Notes under the pieces: generated by a model | What the model saw: only the letters and a program-made list of their open reading frames with translations | Told to the model about the DNA's origin: nothing | The model's database searches: none | Shown: one piece after another, positions 31,639 through 43,557 of the stretch | Position numbering within the stretch: position 1 is the first letter of the stretch | Layout of the letters: every line of letters starts with the position of its first letter | DNA from: Streptomyces sp. NBC_00247 | GTDB taxonomy: Bacteria > Actinomycetota > Actinomycetes > Streptomycetales > Streptomycetaceae | DNA length: 64,000 nucleotides | Reading direction: 5' to 3' | Assembly (NCBI RefSeq): GCF_036188265.1 | Contig: NZ_CP108093.1 | Location: 6,105,001-6,169,000, forward strand | Translations under genes and position numbers: made by a program

Positions 31639-32261
31639 TCGCCTTCCTCTCCGGCCCGGTGGCCGCCCTCTCCCCGGCCACGGCCGTCATCGAGGTCGGC
31701 GGCATCGGCATGGCCGTCCAGTGCGCGCCGCGCACCCTCGCCGATCTCCGGGTCGGCCGGCAGGCCAGACTCGCCACCTCCCTCGTCGTGCGCGAGGACT
31801 CCCTCACGCTCTACGGCTTCGCCGACGACGACGAACGCCAGGTCTTCGAGCTGCTCCAGACCGCCAGCGGCGTCGGCCCCCGGCTCGCCCAGGCCATGCT
31901 CGCCACCCACAGCCCGGACGCGCTGCGCCAGGCCGTCTCCACCGGAGACGAGAAGGCCCTGATGGCCGTCTCCGGCATCGGCAAGAAGGGCGCCCAGAAA
32001 CTCCTGCTGGAGCTCAAGGACCGGCTCGGAGCCCCGCTGGGCGCCCACATCGGCCGGCAGACGCCCGGAGCCGCCGCGGCCCCCGACTGGCGCGAGCAGC
32101 TCCAGGCAGCGCTGATCGGCCTCGGTTACGCCGCCAGAGAGGCCGAGGAAGCGGTGTCCGCCGTCGCCCCCCAGGCCGAGGCGGCCCTCGCGGAGGGTGT
32201 CCGGCCCCCCGTGCCGCAGCTGTTGCGCGCCGCCCTCCAGACCCTCAACCGCACCCGCTGA
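31635..32261 (+). CDS. ruvA: Holliday junction DNA helicase subunit RuvA
   Basis: A 208-residue junction-binding protein. The OB-like domain I starts MIAFLSGPVAAL, the two helix-hairpin-helix motifs are LQTASGVGPRLAQAML and LMAVSGIGKKGAQKLLLELKD, and domain III (about 150-205) contacts RuvB. It overlaps ruvC by 4 nt and precedes ruvB by 32 bp. Confidence 0.97.
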   Translation: MIAFLSGPVAALSPATAVIEVGGIGMAVQCAPRTLADLRVGRQARLATSLVVREDSLTLYGFADDDERQVFELLQTASGVGPRLAQAMLATHSPDALRQAVSTGDEKALMAVSGIGKKGAQKLLLELKDRLGAPLGAHIGRQTPGAAAAPDWREQLQAALIGLGYAAREAEEAVSAVAPQAEAALAEGVRPPVPQLLRAALQTLNRTR

Positions 32262-32293
32262 CCGGCGCCGAACCCCGAGGCAGGACTGACCCG

Positions 32294-33388
32294 ATGAACT
32301 GGGACGAGACCGGACCCGACACCGACGAGCGGGCTGCCGACGCGGCGGCGGCGTACGACGACCGGCTGGTCACCGGCGACGCGGACGGCGAGGACACCGC
32401 GGTCGAAGCCGCGCTGCGGCCCAAGGACCTCGACGAGTTCGTGGGCCAGGAGAAGGTCCGCGAACAGCTCGACCTCGTCCTCAAGGCCGCACGCGCCCGG
32501 GGCGCCACCGCCGACCACGTGCTTCTCTCGGGGGCCCCCGGCCTCGGCAAGACCACTCTTTCGATGATCATCGCCGCGGAGATGAACGCGCCCATCCGGA
32601 TCACCTCCGGGCCCGCCATCCAGCACGCGGGCGACCTCGCCGCGATCCTCTCCTCCCTACAGGAGGGCGAGGTCCTCTTCCTGGACGAGATCCACCGCAT
32701 GTCCCGGCCCGCCGAGGAGATGCTCTACATGGCGATGGAGGACTTCCGCGTCGACGTCATCGTCGGCAAGGGCCCCGGCGCCACCGCCATCCCCCTGGAG
32801 CTCCCGCCCTTCACCCTGGTCGGCGCGACCACCCGGGCCGGCCTGCTGCCACCCCCGCTGAGGGACCGTTTCGGCTTCACCGGCCACATGGAGTTCTACG
32901 CCCCCGCCGAGCTGGAGCGTGTCGTCCACCGCTCCGCCGGACTCCTCGACGTGGCCATCGACACGGCGGGCGCCGCCGAGATCGCCGGCCGCTCCCGGGG
33001 CACCCCCCGCATCGCCAACCGCCTGCTGCGCCGGGTCCGCGACTACGCCCAGGTCAAGGCGGACGGTGTGATCGACCGGGAGATCGCCGCCGCGGCCCTC
33101 AAGGTGTACGAGGTCGACGCCCGCGGGCTCGACCGGCTCGACCGGGCCGTCCTCGGTGCCCTGCTGAAGCTCTTCGGCGGCGGTCCGGTCGGCCTCTCGA
33201 CCCTCGCCGTCGCGGTGGGGGAGGAGAGGGAGACGGTGGAGGAGGTCGCCGAGCCCTTCCTCGTACGCGAGGGACTGCTCGCGAGGACTCCGCGCGGAAG
33301 GGTGGCCACACCGGCCGCCTGGGCCCATCTGGGACTGGTTCCGCCGCAGCACGGCGTAAAGGGACAAGCAGGCCTGTTCGGGGCGTGA
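32294..33388 (+). CDS. ruvB: Holliday junction DNA helicase subunit RuvB
   Basis: A 364-residue AAA+ motor. Walker A GAPGLGKT (80-87), Walker B LFLDEIHR, sensor I GATTRAGLL, the arginine finger region LRDRFGF and the C-terminal winged helix (GGPVGLSTLAVAVGEE) are all intact. The N-terminal 30 residues are acidic (DETGPDTDERAADAAAAYDD) and longer than in E. coli, as in other actinobacteria. It ends the ruv operon; yajC follows after 166 bp. Confidence 0.97.
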   Translation: MNWDETGPDTDERAADAAAAYDDRLVTGDADGEDTAVEAALRPKDLDEFVGQEKVREQLDLVLKAARARGATADHVLLSGAPGLGKTTLSMIIAAEMNAPIRITSGPAIQHAGDLAAILSSLQEGEVLFLDEIHRMSRPAEEMLYMAMEDFRVDVIVGKGPGATAIPLELPPFTLVGATTRAGLLPPPLRDRFGFTGHMEFYAPAELERVVHRSAGLLDVAIDTAGAAEIAGRSRGTPRIANRLLRRVRDYAQVKADGVIDREIAAAALKVYEVDARGLDRLDRAVLGALLKLFGGGPVGLSTLAVAVGEERETVEEVAEPFLVREGLLARTPRGRVATPAAWAHLGLVPPQHGVKGQAGLFGA

Positions 33389-33554
33389 TGCGTCACAGCT
33401 TGACCATTTGCGGAACCGGGGTGCCATGCTGGGCGTTGTTCCATCGATGCGGACTCGCTTAGACTCCGCCGATGCCGCCCTTAAAGGTCGGTGTACCCAC
33501 CCCCGTAGATACAGGCCGCTGTTTCAGCGCGGTCGTGCGAAGGAAATGCGTCCT

Positions 33555-34025
33555 GTGAGTCTCCAACTTCTTCTCCCCGTGATCCTGATCTTCGGCGTCA
33601 TGTTCATGATGACCCGGTCCCAAAAGAAGAAGCAGGAGGCCGCGTCCCAGATGCGCAACGAGATGCAGCCGGGGACCGGCGTCCGCACGATCGGTGGCAT
33701 GTACGCCACGGTCAAGGAGATCCAGGAGGACACCGTCCTCCTGGAGGTCGCTCCCGGCGTCCACGCGGTCTACGCGAAGAACGCCATCGGTGCCGTCCTG
33801 GACGACGCGGAGTACAACCGCATCGTCCACGGCGACACCGAGGAGCCCGACTCCCCGGTCGTCCCGGACGACGCCTCCTCGCTGACCGACGGCCACGCCG
33901 CCGGTGACGAGAAGATCGACCTGGACAAGAAGTTCACGGCAGCAGACGCCGACGCCGAGGAGACCCCGGCGAAGGACGTCGAGGCCAAGGACGCCAAGAA
34001 CGACGGCGACACCGGCGCGAAGTAG
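33555..34025 (+). CDS. yajC: Preprotein translocase subunit YajC
   Basis: A 156-residue Sec accessory protein with one N-terminal helix (LQLLLPVILIFGVMFMM) followed by the conserved RSQKKKQEAASQMRNEMQPGTGVRTIGGMYATV. The tail from about 95 is acidic and Ala/Asp/Lys-rich, much longer than the 110-residue E. coli protein. GTG 33555 is chosen since GAAGGA (33539-33544) lies 10 nt upstream; ATG 33546 would leave only 1-2 nt. TTGACC at 33400 with CATGCT at 33425 is a possible promoter for yajC-secD-secF. SecDF-YajC aids late export steps. Confidence 0.9.
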   Translation: MSLQLLLPVILIFGVMFMMTRSQKKKQEAASQMRNEMQPGTGVRTIGGMYATVKEIQEDTVLLEVAPGVHAVYAKNAIGAVLDDAEYNRIVHGDTEEPDSPVVPDDASSLTDGHAAGDEKIDLDKKFTAADADAEETPAKDVEAKDAKNDGDTGAK

Positions 34026-34173
34026 TCGTACGACACCGGGGACACCGCACGCCCAACCGGCGAGCGGTCTTCCCGGACCGTTCGGTCTTCTGCGGGGGCG
34101 GGTCCCCACAACACTTCGTGGCCGCTCGGGCGCGTACCCGGCGCGGAGCGGTTGGACAGGGAGAAACGAAAAG

Positions 34174-35991
34174 GTGGCAGCACCGAAGAAGGGCCGAGGG
34201 CCGGCCGGTGGCGGTCAGGGGAAGCCGGGGCGTTCCCTGGCTCTCATCCTGATCGTCATGGTCGCGCTCGCTGGCGGGATGTTCCTGTCCGGCCACACCA
34301 CTCCGAGACTGGGCATCGACCTGGCCGGTGGTACGTCGATCACGCTCCAGGCCAAGAGCCAGCCCGGCAAGCCGGACGCGATCAACGAGACCAACATGAA
34401 CACGGCGGTCAACATCATCGAGCGCCGTGTCAACGGTCTCGGTGTGTCCGAGGCCGAGGTTCAGACCCAGGGCTCCAGCAACATCATCGTGAACATCCCG
34501 AAGGGGACCAACTCCGAGCAGGCCCGTGAGCAGGTCGGTACGACCGCCCAGCTCTACTTCCGGCCCGTTCTGACCGTCGAGGCCAGTGGCTCCGACGCCA
34601 CCCCTTCGGCCACCGCCACTCCCTCCGGCAGCGCCTCGGCGACCCCCTCCGCGTCGGCTTCCGCCTCCGCGAAGGCCACCGACGGCGAGACGGCCACGGA
34701 CGGCGACAAGGCCGACTCCTCGGCCACGCCCTCGGCGAGCGCCACCACCCAGGGCCGCGCCGTCACCTCGGCGCTGACCAAGGACGACCCCACCCCGAGC
34801 GCCACGGCCTCCGCGACCGGTGACACCGCCGCCACGGACGACGCCGCCGCGGCCGACGCCTCGCCGAGCGCCTCCGTCGACCCGGCCACCGCCAAGCTCC
34901 AGGCCGAGTTCGCCGCGCTCGACTGCTCCGACCCGAAGCAGCGCGCCGAGGCCGGCCAGGACGCCAAGGCCACCGACACCATCGTCGCCTGCGGCTCCAA
35001 CACCCCGGGCAGCTACGAGAAGTACGTCCTCGGCCCGGCCGAGGTCTCCGGCAGCGACGTGGACAACGCCCAGGGCGCCATCGACCAGTCCACCGGTGAG
35101 TGGATCGTGACGATGGAGTTCAACTCCAAGGGCGCGAAGAAGTTCAACAAGATCACGTCGACGCTGGCGCAGCAGACCTCGCCGATGAACCAGTTCGCCA
35201 TCGTCCTCGACGGCGAAGTGGTCTCCGCGCCCTCGGTCGCCAGCGCGCTGAGCGCCAACGCCCAGATCTCGGGCAACTTCACCCAGCAGTCGGCCCAGGA
35301 CCTCGGCAACATCCTGTCCTACGGTGCCCTGCCGCTGACCTTCAAGGAGGCGAGCGTCACCACGGTGACCGCCGCCCTCGGTGGAGAGCAGCTCCAGGCC
35401 GGCCTGATCGCCGGTGCCATCGGTCTCGCGCTGGTCGTCATCTACCTGGTGGCGTACTACCGCGGCCTGGCGAGCATCGCCCTGCTGAGCCTCCTGGCCT
35501 CCGGCGTCCTCACGTACACGATCATGGCCCTGCTCGGCCCGGCCATCGGCTTCGCGCTGAACCTGCCGGCGGTCTGCGGTGCCATCGTGGCCATCGGTAT
35601 CACCGCCGACTCGTTCATCGTGTACTTCGAACGAGTGAGAGACGAGATCCGCGAGGGCCGCACCCTCCGGCCGGCCATCGAGCGTGCCTGGCCGCGTGCC
35701 CGGCGCACCATCCTGGTCTCCGACTTCGTGTCGTTCCTCGCCGCCGCCGTGCTCTTCGTGGTCACCGTCGGCAAGGTCCAGGGCTTCGCGTTCACGCTCG
35801 GCCTGACCACCGTGCTCGACGTCGTCGTGGTGTTCTTCTTCACCAAGCCGGTCATGACACTGATGGGCCGGACGAAGTTCTTCTCCAGCGGCCACCCCTG
35901 GTCCGGGCTGGACCCGAAGCGGCTCGGCGCCAAGCCGCCGCTGCGCCGCTCGCGCCGCGTCAACTCCTCCACCGACCCGAAGGAGGCGTGA
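34174..35991 (+). CDS. secD: Protein-export membrane protein SecD
   Basis: A 605-residue RND-type membrane protein using the proton gradient to help release exported proteins. TM1 is near 21-40, then LGIDLAGGTSITL, the P1 periplasmic domain, and a C-terminal five-helix bundle from about 400 with IGLALVVIYLVAYYRGL and GITADSFIVYFERVRDEIREG. The P1 domain is split by about 100 residues of low-complexity Ala/Ser/Thr/Pro/Asp sequence (about 139-242), longer than in proteobacteria. GTG 34174 fits the cytosolic basic start AAPKKGRGP. The secF start is 1 bp after its stop. Confidence 0.96.
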   Translation: MAAPKKGRGPAGGGQGKPGRSLALILIVMVALAGGMFLSGHTTPRLGIDLAGGTSITLQAKSQPGKPDAINETNMNTAVNIIERRVNGLGVSEAEVQTQGSSNIIVNIPKGTNSEQAREQVGTTAQLYFRPVLTVEASGSDATPSATATPSGSASATPSASASASAKATDGETATDGDKADSSATPSASATTQGRAVTSALTKDDPTPSATASATGDTAATDDAAAADASPSASVDPATAKLQAEFAALDCSDPKQRAEAGQDAKATDTIVACGSNTPGSYEKYVLGPAEVSGSDVDNAQGAIDQSTGEWIVTMEFNSKGAKKFNKITSTLAQQTSPMNQFAIVLDGEVVSAPSVASALSANAQISGNFTQQSAQDLGNILSYGALPLTFKEASVTTVTAALGGEQLQAGLIAGAIGLALVVIYLVAYYRGLASIALLSLLASGVLTYTIMALLGPAIGFALNLPAVCGAIVAIGITADSFIVYFERVRDEIREGRTLRPAIERAWPRARRTILVSDFVSFLAAAVLFVVTVGKVQGFAFTLGLTTVLDVVVVFFFTKPVMTLMGRTKFFSSGHPWSGLDPKRLGAKPPLRRSRRVNSSTDPKEA

Positions 35992-35992
35992 G

Positions 35993-37099
35993 ATGTCGCG
36001 ACTCGGCAACATCGGCGCCCGGCTCTACCGAGGCGAGCTCGGCTACGACTTCATCGGTAAGCGCAAGATCTGGTACGGCGTCTCGATCCTGATCACCATC
36101 ACGGCCATCCTCGGCCTGGCGGTCGGCGGCCTGAACATGGGCATCGAGTTCAAGGGCGGCGCGGTCTTCACGACCGACACCAAGGCCAAGATCTCCACCT
36201 CGCAGGCCCAGGAAGCGGCCGTGGCTGCCTCCGGCCACGAGGCGATCGTGCAGGAGCTCGGCAACGGCGGTCTGCGCATCCAGATCACCGAGGTCGACAC
36301 CGCCAAGGCCGACGGCATCAAGACCCAGCTCTCGAAGGACCTCGGCGTCCCCGCCTCGAAGATCAACGCCGATCTGGTCGGCCCGAGCTGGGGCGAGCAG
36401 ATCGCCAACAAGGCGTGGACCGGCCTCGGGATCTTCATGGTCCTCGTGGTGGTCTACCTGGCCATCGCCTTCGAGTGGCGGATGGCCGTCGCCGCCCTCG
36501 TGGCGCTGATCCACGACATCACCATCACGGTCGGTGTCTACGCCCTGGTCGGCTTCGAGGTCACCCCGGGCACCGTGATCGGTCTGCTCACCATCCTCGG
36601 TTACTCCCTCTACGACACGGTCGTCGTCTTCGACTCCCTCAAGGAGGGCCAGAAGGGGATCACCAAGCAGACCCGGTACACGTACAGCGAGATCGCCAAC
36701 AAGTCGATCAACGGCACGCTGGTGCGTTCCATCAACACCACCGTGGTCGCGCTCCTCCCCGTCGCCGGTCTGCTCTTCATCGGTGGCGGCGTCCTCGGCG
36801 CCGGCATGCTGAACGACATCTCGCTGTCGCTCTTCGTCGGCCTCGCGGCCGGTGCGTACTCCTCGATCTTCATCGCCACGCCGCTCGTCTCCGATCTCAA
36901 GGAGCGCGAGCCGCAGATGAAGGCCCTCACCAAGCGGATTCTCGCCAAGCGCGCCTCGGCCGCGGCCAAGGGCGAGTCCGAGGAGGACGACGAGCAGCAG
37001 GACGCCGGGTACGCGGGCGCCGCAGCCGGCTCCTCGGTGATCGGCCAGCGTCGCGAGCCCGGTGGCAGCACCGGTCGCGGTCAGGGGAAGCGTCGATGA
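35993..37099 (+). CDS. secF: Protein-export membrane protein SecF
   Basis: A 368-residue partner of SecD with six helices. Key stretches are MGIEFKGGAVFTT after TM1, GPSWGEQIANKAWTGLGIFMVLVVVYLAIAFEWRMA, ILGYSLYDTVVVFDSLKEG and RSINTTVVALLPVAGLLF. The 45-residue C-terminal tail is charged and Gly/Gln-rich. AAGGAGG (35980-35986) within the end of secD is an ideal ribosome-binding site 6 nt before ATG 35993. It overlaps apt by ATGA. Confidence 0.97.
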   Translation: MSRLGNIGARLYRGELGYDFIGKRKIWYGVSILITITAILGLAVGGLNMGIEFKGGAVFTTDTKAKISTSQAQEAAVAASGHEAIVQELGNGGLRIQITEVDTAKADGIKTQLSKDLGVPASKINADLVGPSWGEQIANKAWTGLGIFMVLVVVYLAIAFEWRMAVAALVALIHDITITVGVYALVGFEVTPGTVIGLLTILGYSLYDTVVVFDSLKEGQKGITKQTRYTYSEIANKSINGTLVRSINTTVVALLPVAGLLFIGGGVLGAGMLNDISLSLFVGLAAGAYSSIFIATPLVSDLKEREPQMKALTKRILAKRASAAAKGESEEDDEQQDAGYAGAAAGSSVIGQRREPGGSTGRGQGKRR

Positions 37100-37644
37100 C
37101 CAGCACCGAATCCGTCCGGGAGCTGCTGCTCAGCCGCATCCGCGACGTACCCGACTACCCCAAGCCGGGTGTCCTCTTCAAAGACATCACCCCGCTCCTT
37201 GCGGACCCGGTCGCCTTCTCGGCGCTGACCGACGTCCTCGCGGAGCTGTGCGTCGAGCACGGTGCCACCCGGGTCGTCGGACTGGAGGCGCGCGGCTTCA
37301 TCCTCGCCGCGCCCGTCGCCGTCCGGGCCGGACTGGGCTTCATCCCCGTGCGCAAGGCCGGAAAGCTGCCCGGAGCGACGCTCCGCCAGGCCTACGACCT
37401 CGAGTACGGCACCGCCGAGATCGAGGTGCACGCCGAGGACATCACCGCCGACGACCGGATCATGGTCATCGACGACGTCCTCGCCACCGGCGGCACCGCC
37501 GAAGCCTCGCTGGAACTCATCCGGCGGGCCGGCGCCAAGGTCGCGGGCGTCGCGGTCCTCATGGAGCTCGGCTTCCTCGACGGCCGCGGCCGTCTGGAGC
37601 CCGCCCTCCAAGGGGCCCCGCTGGAGGCACTGATCACCGTCTGA
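37096..37644 (+). CDS. apt: Adenine phosphoribosyltransferase
   Basis: A 182-residue purine-salvage enzyme making AMP from adenine and PRPP. The PRPP loop VIDDVLATGGTA lies near 123-135; VVGLEARGFILAAPVAV and the flexible-loop region FIPVRKAGKLPG are also typical. It overlaps secF by 4 nt, an arrangement conserved as secD-secF-apt-relA in actinobacteria, which couples nucleotide salvage and stringent response genes to the Sec operon. A 15-bp hairpin follows. Confidence 0.96.
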   Translation: MTSTESVRELLLSRIRDVPDYPKPGVLFKDITPLLADPVAFSALTDVLAELCVEHGATRVVGLEARGFILAAPVAVRAGLGFIPVRKAGKLPGATLRQAYDLEYGTAEIEVHAEDITADDRIMVIDDVLATGGTAEASLELIRRAGAKVAGVAVLMELGFLDGRGRLEPALQGAPLEALITV

Positions 37645-37671
37645 TCACCGTCCGAGCGGTTGGTACGAGCA

Positions 37672-37708
37672 CGCGTGGGCATCCGGGGAACAACCGGGTG
37701 CCCACGCG
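37672..37708 (+). terminator. Terminator of the yajC-secD-secF-apt operon
   Basis: A stem of 15 pairs including one G-T pair (37672-37686 with 37694-37708) and a 7-nt loop, 27 bp after the apt stop. Confidence 0.75.
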
Positions 37709-37802
37709 CGTTGTGCGAGCTTCCACGGTCCCCGGACGAGGAGCCGTCGGTGGCTCGATACCATGGCCTTCCGGGTAGTCCGGATACGCACGAGGAGTGC
37801 CC

Positions 37803-40340
<2,538 letters not shown>

Positions 40341-40352
40341 ACGCCCGAGCGC

Positions 40353-40407
40353 GCAACAGGAAGGGGCTCCCGTACGCGAGACGCGTACGGGAGCCCCTTC
40401 CTGTTGC
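40353..40407. terminator. 26-bp-stem bidirectional terminator
   Basis: The arms 40353-40378 and 40382-40407 are fully complementary with a 3-nt loop, between relA and the convergent DUF349 gene. It is the strongest hairpin in the window. Confidence 0.92.
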
Positions 40408-40418
40408 CTACCGGGCCG

Positions 40419-41648
40419 TCAGCCGCCGAACTCCTCCAGGCCCTTCAGCGCCTGGTCGAGCAGCGCCTGGCGGCCTTCGAGCTCGCGGGAGAGCTTGTCG
40501 GCACGGGCGTTGTTGCCCGAGGCACGGGCGGTGTCGATCTGGCCGCGCAGCTTGTCCACGGCGGCCTGGAGCTGGCCGGTCAGCCCCGCGGCACGCGCAC
40601 GCGCCTCCGGGTTGGTCCGGCGCCACTCCGACTCCTCGGCCTCCTGGAGCGCACGCTCCACGGCGTGCACCCGGCCCTCCACCTTCGGCCGGGCGTCGCG
40701 CGGCACGTGGCCGATGGCCTCCCACCGCTCGTTGATGGACCGGAAGGCGGCGCGCGCCGCCTTGAGGTCCCGCACCGGCACCAGCTTCTCGGCCTCGGTG
40801 GCGAGCTCCTCCTTGAGCTTGAGGTTCTCGCCCTGTTCCGCGTCCCGCTCGGCGAAGGTCTCGCCCCGGGCGGCGAAGAAGACGTCCTGCGCGCCGCGGA
40901 AACGGTTCCACAGCTCGTCCTCGGCCTCGCGCTGGGCGCGGCCCGCAGCCTTCCACTCCGTCATCAGGTCGCGGTACCGGGCCGCGGTGTCGCCCCAGTC
41001 CTTCGACCCGGAGAGCGACTCGGCCTCGGCGACCAGCTTCTCCTTGACCTTGCGGGCCTCCTCGCGCTGGGCGTCCAGCGAGGCGAAGTGGGCCTTGCGT
41101 CGCTTGGAGAACGCGGACCGGGCGTGCGAGAAGCGGTGCCACAGCTCGTCGTCCGACTTGCGGTCGAGCCTCGGCAGGCCCTTCCAGATGTCGACGAGAG
41201 CCCGCAGCCGCTCACCGGCGGAGCGCCACTGCTCGCTCTGCGCCAGCTCCTCGGCCTCGGCGACCAGCTTCTCCTTGGCCTGCTTGGCCTCGTCGGTCTG
41301 CTTCGCCTTCTGGACCTTGCGCTCCTCGCGCCGCGAGTCGACCGTCGCGACGAGCGCGTCCAGCCGGGTGCGCAGTGCTTCGAGGTCGCCCACCGCATGG
41401 TGCTCGTCGACCTGCGTCCGCAGGTGGTCGATCGCCGCCGTCGCGTCCTTGGACGAGAGATCGGTGGTCTTCACCCGCTTTTCGAGGAGGCCGATCTCGA
41501 CCACCAAGCCCTCGTACTTGCGCTCGAAATAAGCCAGCGCCTCCTCGGGCGTACCGGCCTGCCACGATCCGACGACCTGCTCGCCCTCGGCAGTACGCAC
41601 GTACACGGTGCCCGTCTCGTCGACACGGCCCCACGGGTCGCTGCTCAC
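40419..41648 (-). CDS. DUF349-repeat protein
   Basis: A 409-residue, highly charged, almost wholly helical protein built from repeated DUF349 units (about 70 residues each), e.g. DDELWHRFSHARSAFSKRRKAHF, EDELWNRFRGAQDVFFAARGETF and RSINERWEAIGHVPRD. Long coiled-coil stretches are expected. Its job is unknown in Streptomyces; DUF349 proteins have been linked to ribosome/RNA-associated or cell-envelope roles elsewhere, which I cannot test here. GTG 41648 has GGAGGAGG 5 nt upstream; the longer frame from 41852 lacks such a site. Confidence 0.9.
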   Translation of the reverse strand: MSSDPWGRVDETGTVYVRTAEGEQVVGSWQAGTPEEALAYFERKYEGLVVEIGLLEKRVKTTDLSSKDATAAIDHLRTQVDEHHAVGDLEALRTRLDALVATVDSRREERKVQKAKQTDEAKQAKEKLVAEAEELAQSEQWRSAGERLRALVDIWKGLPRLDRKSDDELWHRFSHARSAFSKRRKAHFASLDAQREEARKVKEKLVAEAESLSGSKDWGDTAARYRDLMTEWKAAGRAQREAEDELWNRFRGAQDVFFAARGETFAERDAEQGENLKLKEELATEAEKLVPVRDLKAARAAFRSINERWEAIGHVPRDARPKVEGRVHAVERALQEAEESEWRRTNPEARARAAGLTGQLQAAVDKLRGQIDTARASGNNARADKLSRELEGRQALLDQALKGLEEFGG

Positions 41649-41849
41649 AGCGCCTCCTCCACCTGATGCCTGCGAGGGGGTGGGCCCCCCGGGCATCGTC
41701 CACAGTTTCCTGGGGCGGGCAGCGCCCGCCCTGCACCCCGCCAATCTAGGCGACCGGCGGCCCGGCTGTCCGCACTCAGCACGGCTGGATTTCTCCGGTC
41801 CGGGCCGGTCCAGGCCGGTTCGGGCGTTCGTACCGGGCATTTTCGACAA

Positions 41850-41894
41850 CACGGAGCCCCGGCGGCCGGGGCGACCGGCCGCCGGGGCTCCGTG
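41850..41894 (-). terminator. Terminator of the membrane cyclophilin gene
   Basis: A perfect 20-bp stem (41850-41869 with 41875-41894) and 5-nt loop, just downstream of the minus-strand stop at 41907. Confidence 0.88.
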
Positions 41895-41906
41895 GAGCGG
41901 GGTGGC

Positions 41907-42704
41907 TCACTGCTTCTCGACGGTCACCTTCGACACGTCCACTGCCTTCTTCGGCGCACCGTCGGTGGCGCCGCCGTCGACGCCGGCCGCGCCGATCGCC
42001 TGCACCGCCTTCAGCGAGGCCGCGTCCATCGTGCCGAACGGGGTGTACGTCGGGGGCAGCTTGGAGTCCTTGTACACGAGGAAGTACTGGCTGCCGCCGG
42101 TGTGTTCCTGGCCGGTGTTGGCCATGGCGACCGTGCCCGCTGGGAACGTCACCGTGCCGTCGGCGCCCGCCTTGCCGAGGGCGGTGAGGTTCTCGTCCGG
42201 GATGGTGTAGCCGGGACCGCCGGTGCCGTCGCCGTTGGGGTCACCGCACTGAAGGACGAATATGCCTTCCGTCACCAGGCGGTGGCACTTCGTACCGTCG
42301 AAGAACCCCTTGTCGGCGAGGTACTTGAACGAGTTCGTCGTGTGCGGGGTCTTCGACGCGTCCATGGTGAACTTCAGGTCGCCCTGGCTCGTCTTCACGG
42401 ACATCGCGTACTTCGCCGTCTTGTCGATCGTGACCGCGGGCTCGGGCTCCGCGCTCTCGCTCGCGGAGGGCGACGCGTCGGCGGACGGGGACGAGCTCGC
42501 CGCGGCCTCGGACTTCTTGCCGCTGTCGTCGTCGTTCCCGACGGTCACGTAGGTGACCACGCCTATGACGGCGACCACGGCAACCGCGGAGGAGATTATC
42601 GCGGTGAGCCGCCGGGTGCGCCGGCGCGCTTCCTCCCGCCGCTGCTGCTGCCGCTCGTACTTCTCCCGGGCGAGCTGCCGCCGCCGCTGATCGCTGCTGA
42701 CCAC
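41907..42704 (-). CDS. Membrane-anchored cyclophilin-type peptidyl-prolyl isomerase
   Basis: A 265-residue protein: basic cytosolic start (RRRQLAREKYERQQQRREEARRRTRR), one TM helix (about 33-55, AIISSAVAVVAVIGVVTYV), a Ser/Ala/Pro/Glu linker (about 60-90) and an extracytoplasmic cyclophilin domain. The latter contains YLADKGFFDGTKCHRLV, FVLQCGDPNGDGTGGPGY, AMANTGQEHTGGSQYFLVY and FGTMD. The usual catalytic arginine corresponds to R in CHRLV. It probably helps fold secreted proteins. GTG 42704 has AAGGAG 8 nt upstream. Divergent from the MBL hydrolase gene. Confidence 0.92.
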   Translation of the reverse strand: MVSSDQRRRQLAREKYERQQQRREEARRRTRRLTAIISSAVAVVAVIGVVTYVTVGNDDDSGKKSEAAASSSPSADASPSASESAEPEPAVTIDKTAKYAMSVKTSQGDLKFTMDASKTPHTTNSFKYLADKGFFDGTKCHRLVTEGIFVLQCGDPNGDGTGGPGYTIPDENLTALGKAGADGTVTFPAGTVAMANTGQEHTGGSQYFLVYKDSKLPPTYTPFGTMDAASLKAVQAIGAAGVDGGATDGAPKKAVDVSKVTVEKQ

Positions 42705-42854
42705 CGGATGGTCTCCTTGTACGTTCGTATGGGTGGGGCCTGGGCTGCCCGTACCGTATATGGGTTAGCTGTGGAATGAGGAGCGCCGGTAGGCTCTGGT
42801 CTGCCGCGCAGGCTGTCGCGGCCCCTTTCCCGCCGTACTGAACGAAGGACGATC

Positions 42855-43541
42855 GTGCTCATTGCCGGGTTCCCCGCCGGGGCCTGGGGGACCAACTGCT
42901 ACCTGGTCGCCCCCGCCGCCGGTGAGGAGTGCGTGATCATCGACCCCGGCCACCAGGCCACCCAGGGAGTCGAGGACGCGCTCAGGAAGCATCGGCTCAA
43001 GCCCGTCGCGGTCGTGCTCACCCACGGACACATCGACCACGTCGCCTCGGTCGTCCCGCTCTGCGGCTCCCACGACGTGCCCGCCTGGATCCACCCCCGG
43101 GACCGCTACATGATGAGCGACCCGGAGAAGGCCCTCGGCCGCTCCATCGGGATGCCGCTCATGGGCGAGCTCACCATCGGCGAGCCGGACGACGTGAAGG
43201 AACTCACCGACGGCGCGCGTCTGGAGCTGGCCGGGCTGGAGTTCGGCGTCGCGCACGCACCCGGCCATACGAAGGGGTCGGTGACGTTCAGGATGCCCGA
43301 GGCCGGCGACGTACCGCCGGTCCTCTTCTCGGGCGACCTGCTCTTCGCCGGCTCCGTCGGACGCACCGACCTGCCCGGCGGCGACCACGCCGAGCTGCTC
43401 GAGTCGCTGGCCCGCGTGTGCCTGCCGCTCGACGACTCGACCGTGGTGCTGTCCGGCCACGGCCCCCAGACCACCATCGGCCGCGAGCGCGCCGCCAACC
43501 CGTTCCTGAACGGGCTGGACGCGCCGCGCCGAGGAATGTGA
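42855..43541 (+). CDS. MBL-fold metallohydrolase (glyoxalase II-like)
   Basis: A 228-residue cytosolic metallo-beta-lactamase-fold enzyme. Dinuclear metal motif T-H57-G-H59-I-D61-H62, a further histidine in VAHAPGHTKGSV, Asp in LFSGDLLFAGSVGRTD and the last histidine in VLSGHGPQT. The pattern GSVGRTDLPGG is typical of glyoxalase II-like or persulfide-dioxygenase-like hydrolases; substrate unresolved. It sits 16 bp before hisS, a conserved actinobacterial pairing. Confidence 0.9.
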   Translation: MLIAGFPAGAWGTNCYLVAPAAGEECVIIDPGHQATQGVEDALRKHRLKPVAVVLTHGHIDHVASVVPLCGSHDVPAWIHPRDRYMMSDPEKALGRSIGMPLMGELTIGEPDDVKELTDGARLELAGLEFGVAHAPGHTKGSVTFRMPEAGDVPPVLFSGDLLFAGSVGRTDLPGGDHAELLESLARVCLPLDDSTVVLSGHGPQTTIGRERAANPFLNGLDAPRRGM

Positions 43542-43557
43542 CGAGAGACCTCTTCCT

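Noticed and set aside
28080..32048. A 1322-codon minus-strand frame opposite pdxS, pdxT, yebC and ruvC
   Set aside because: It mirrors well-supported genes on the plus strand, with Val/Asp/Gly/His-rich non-protein composition typical of antisense frames.
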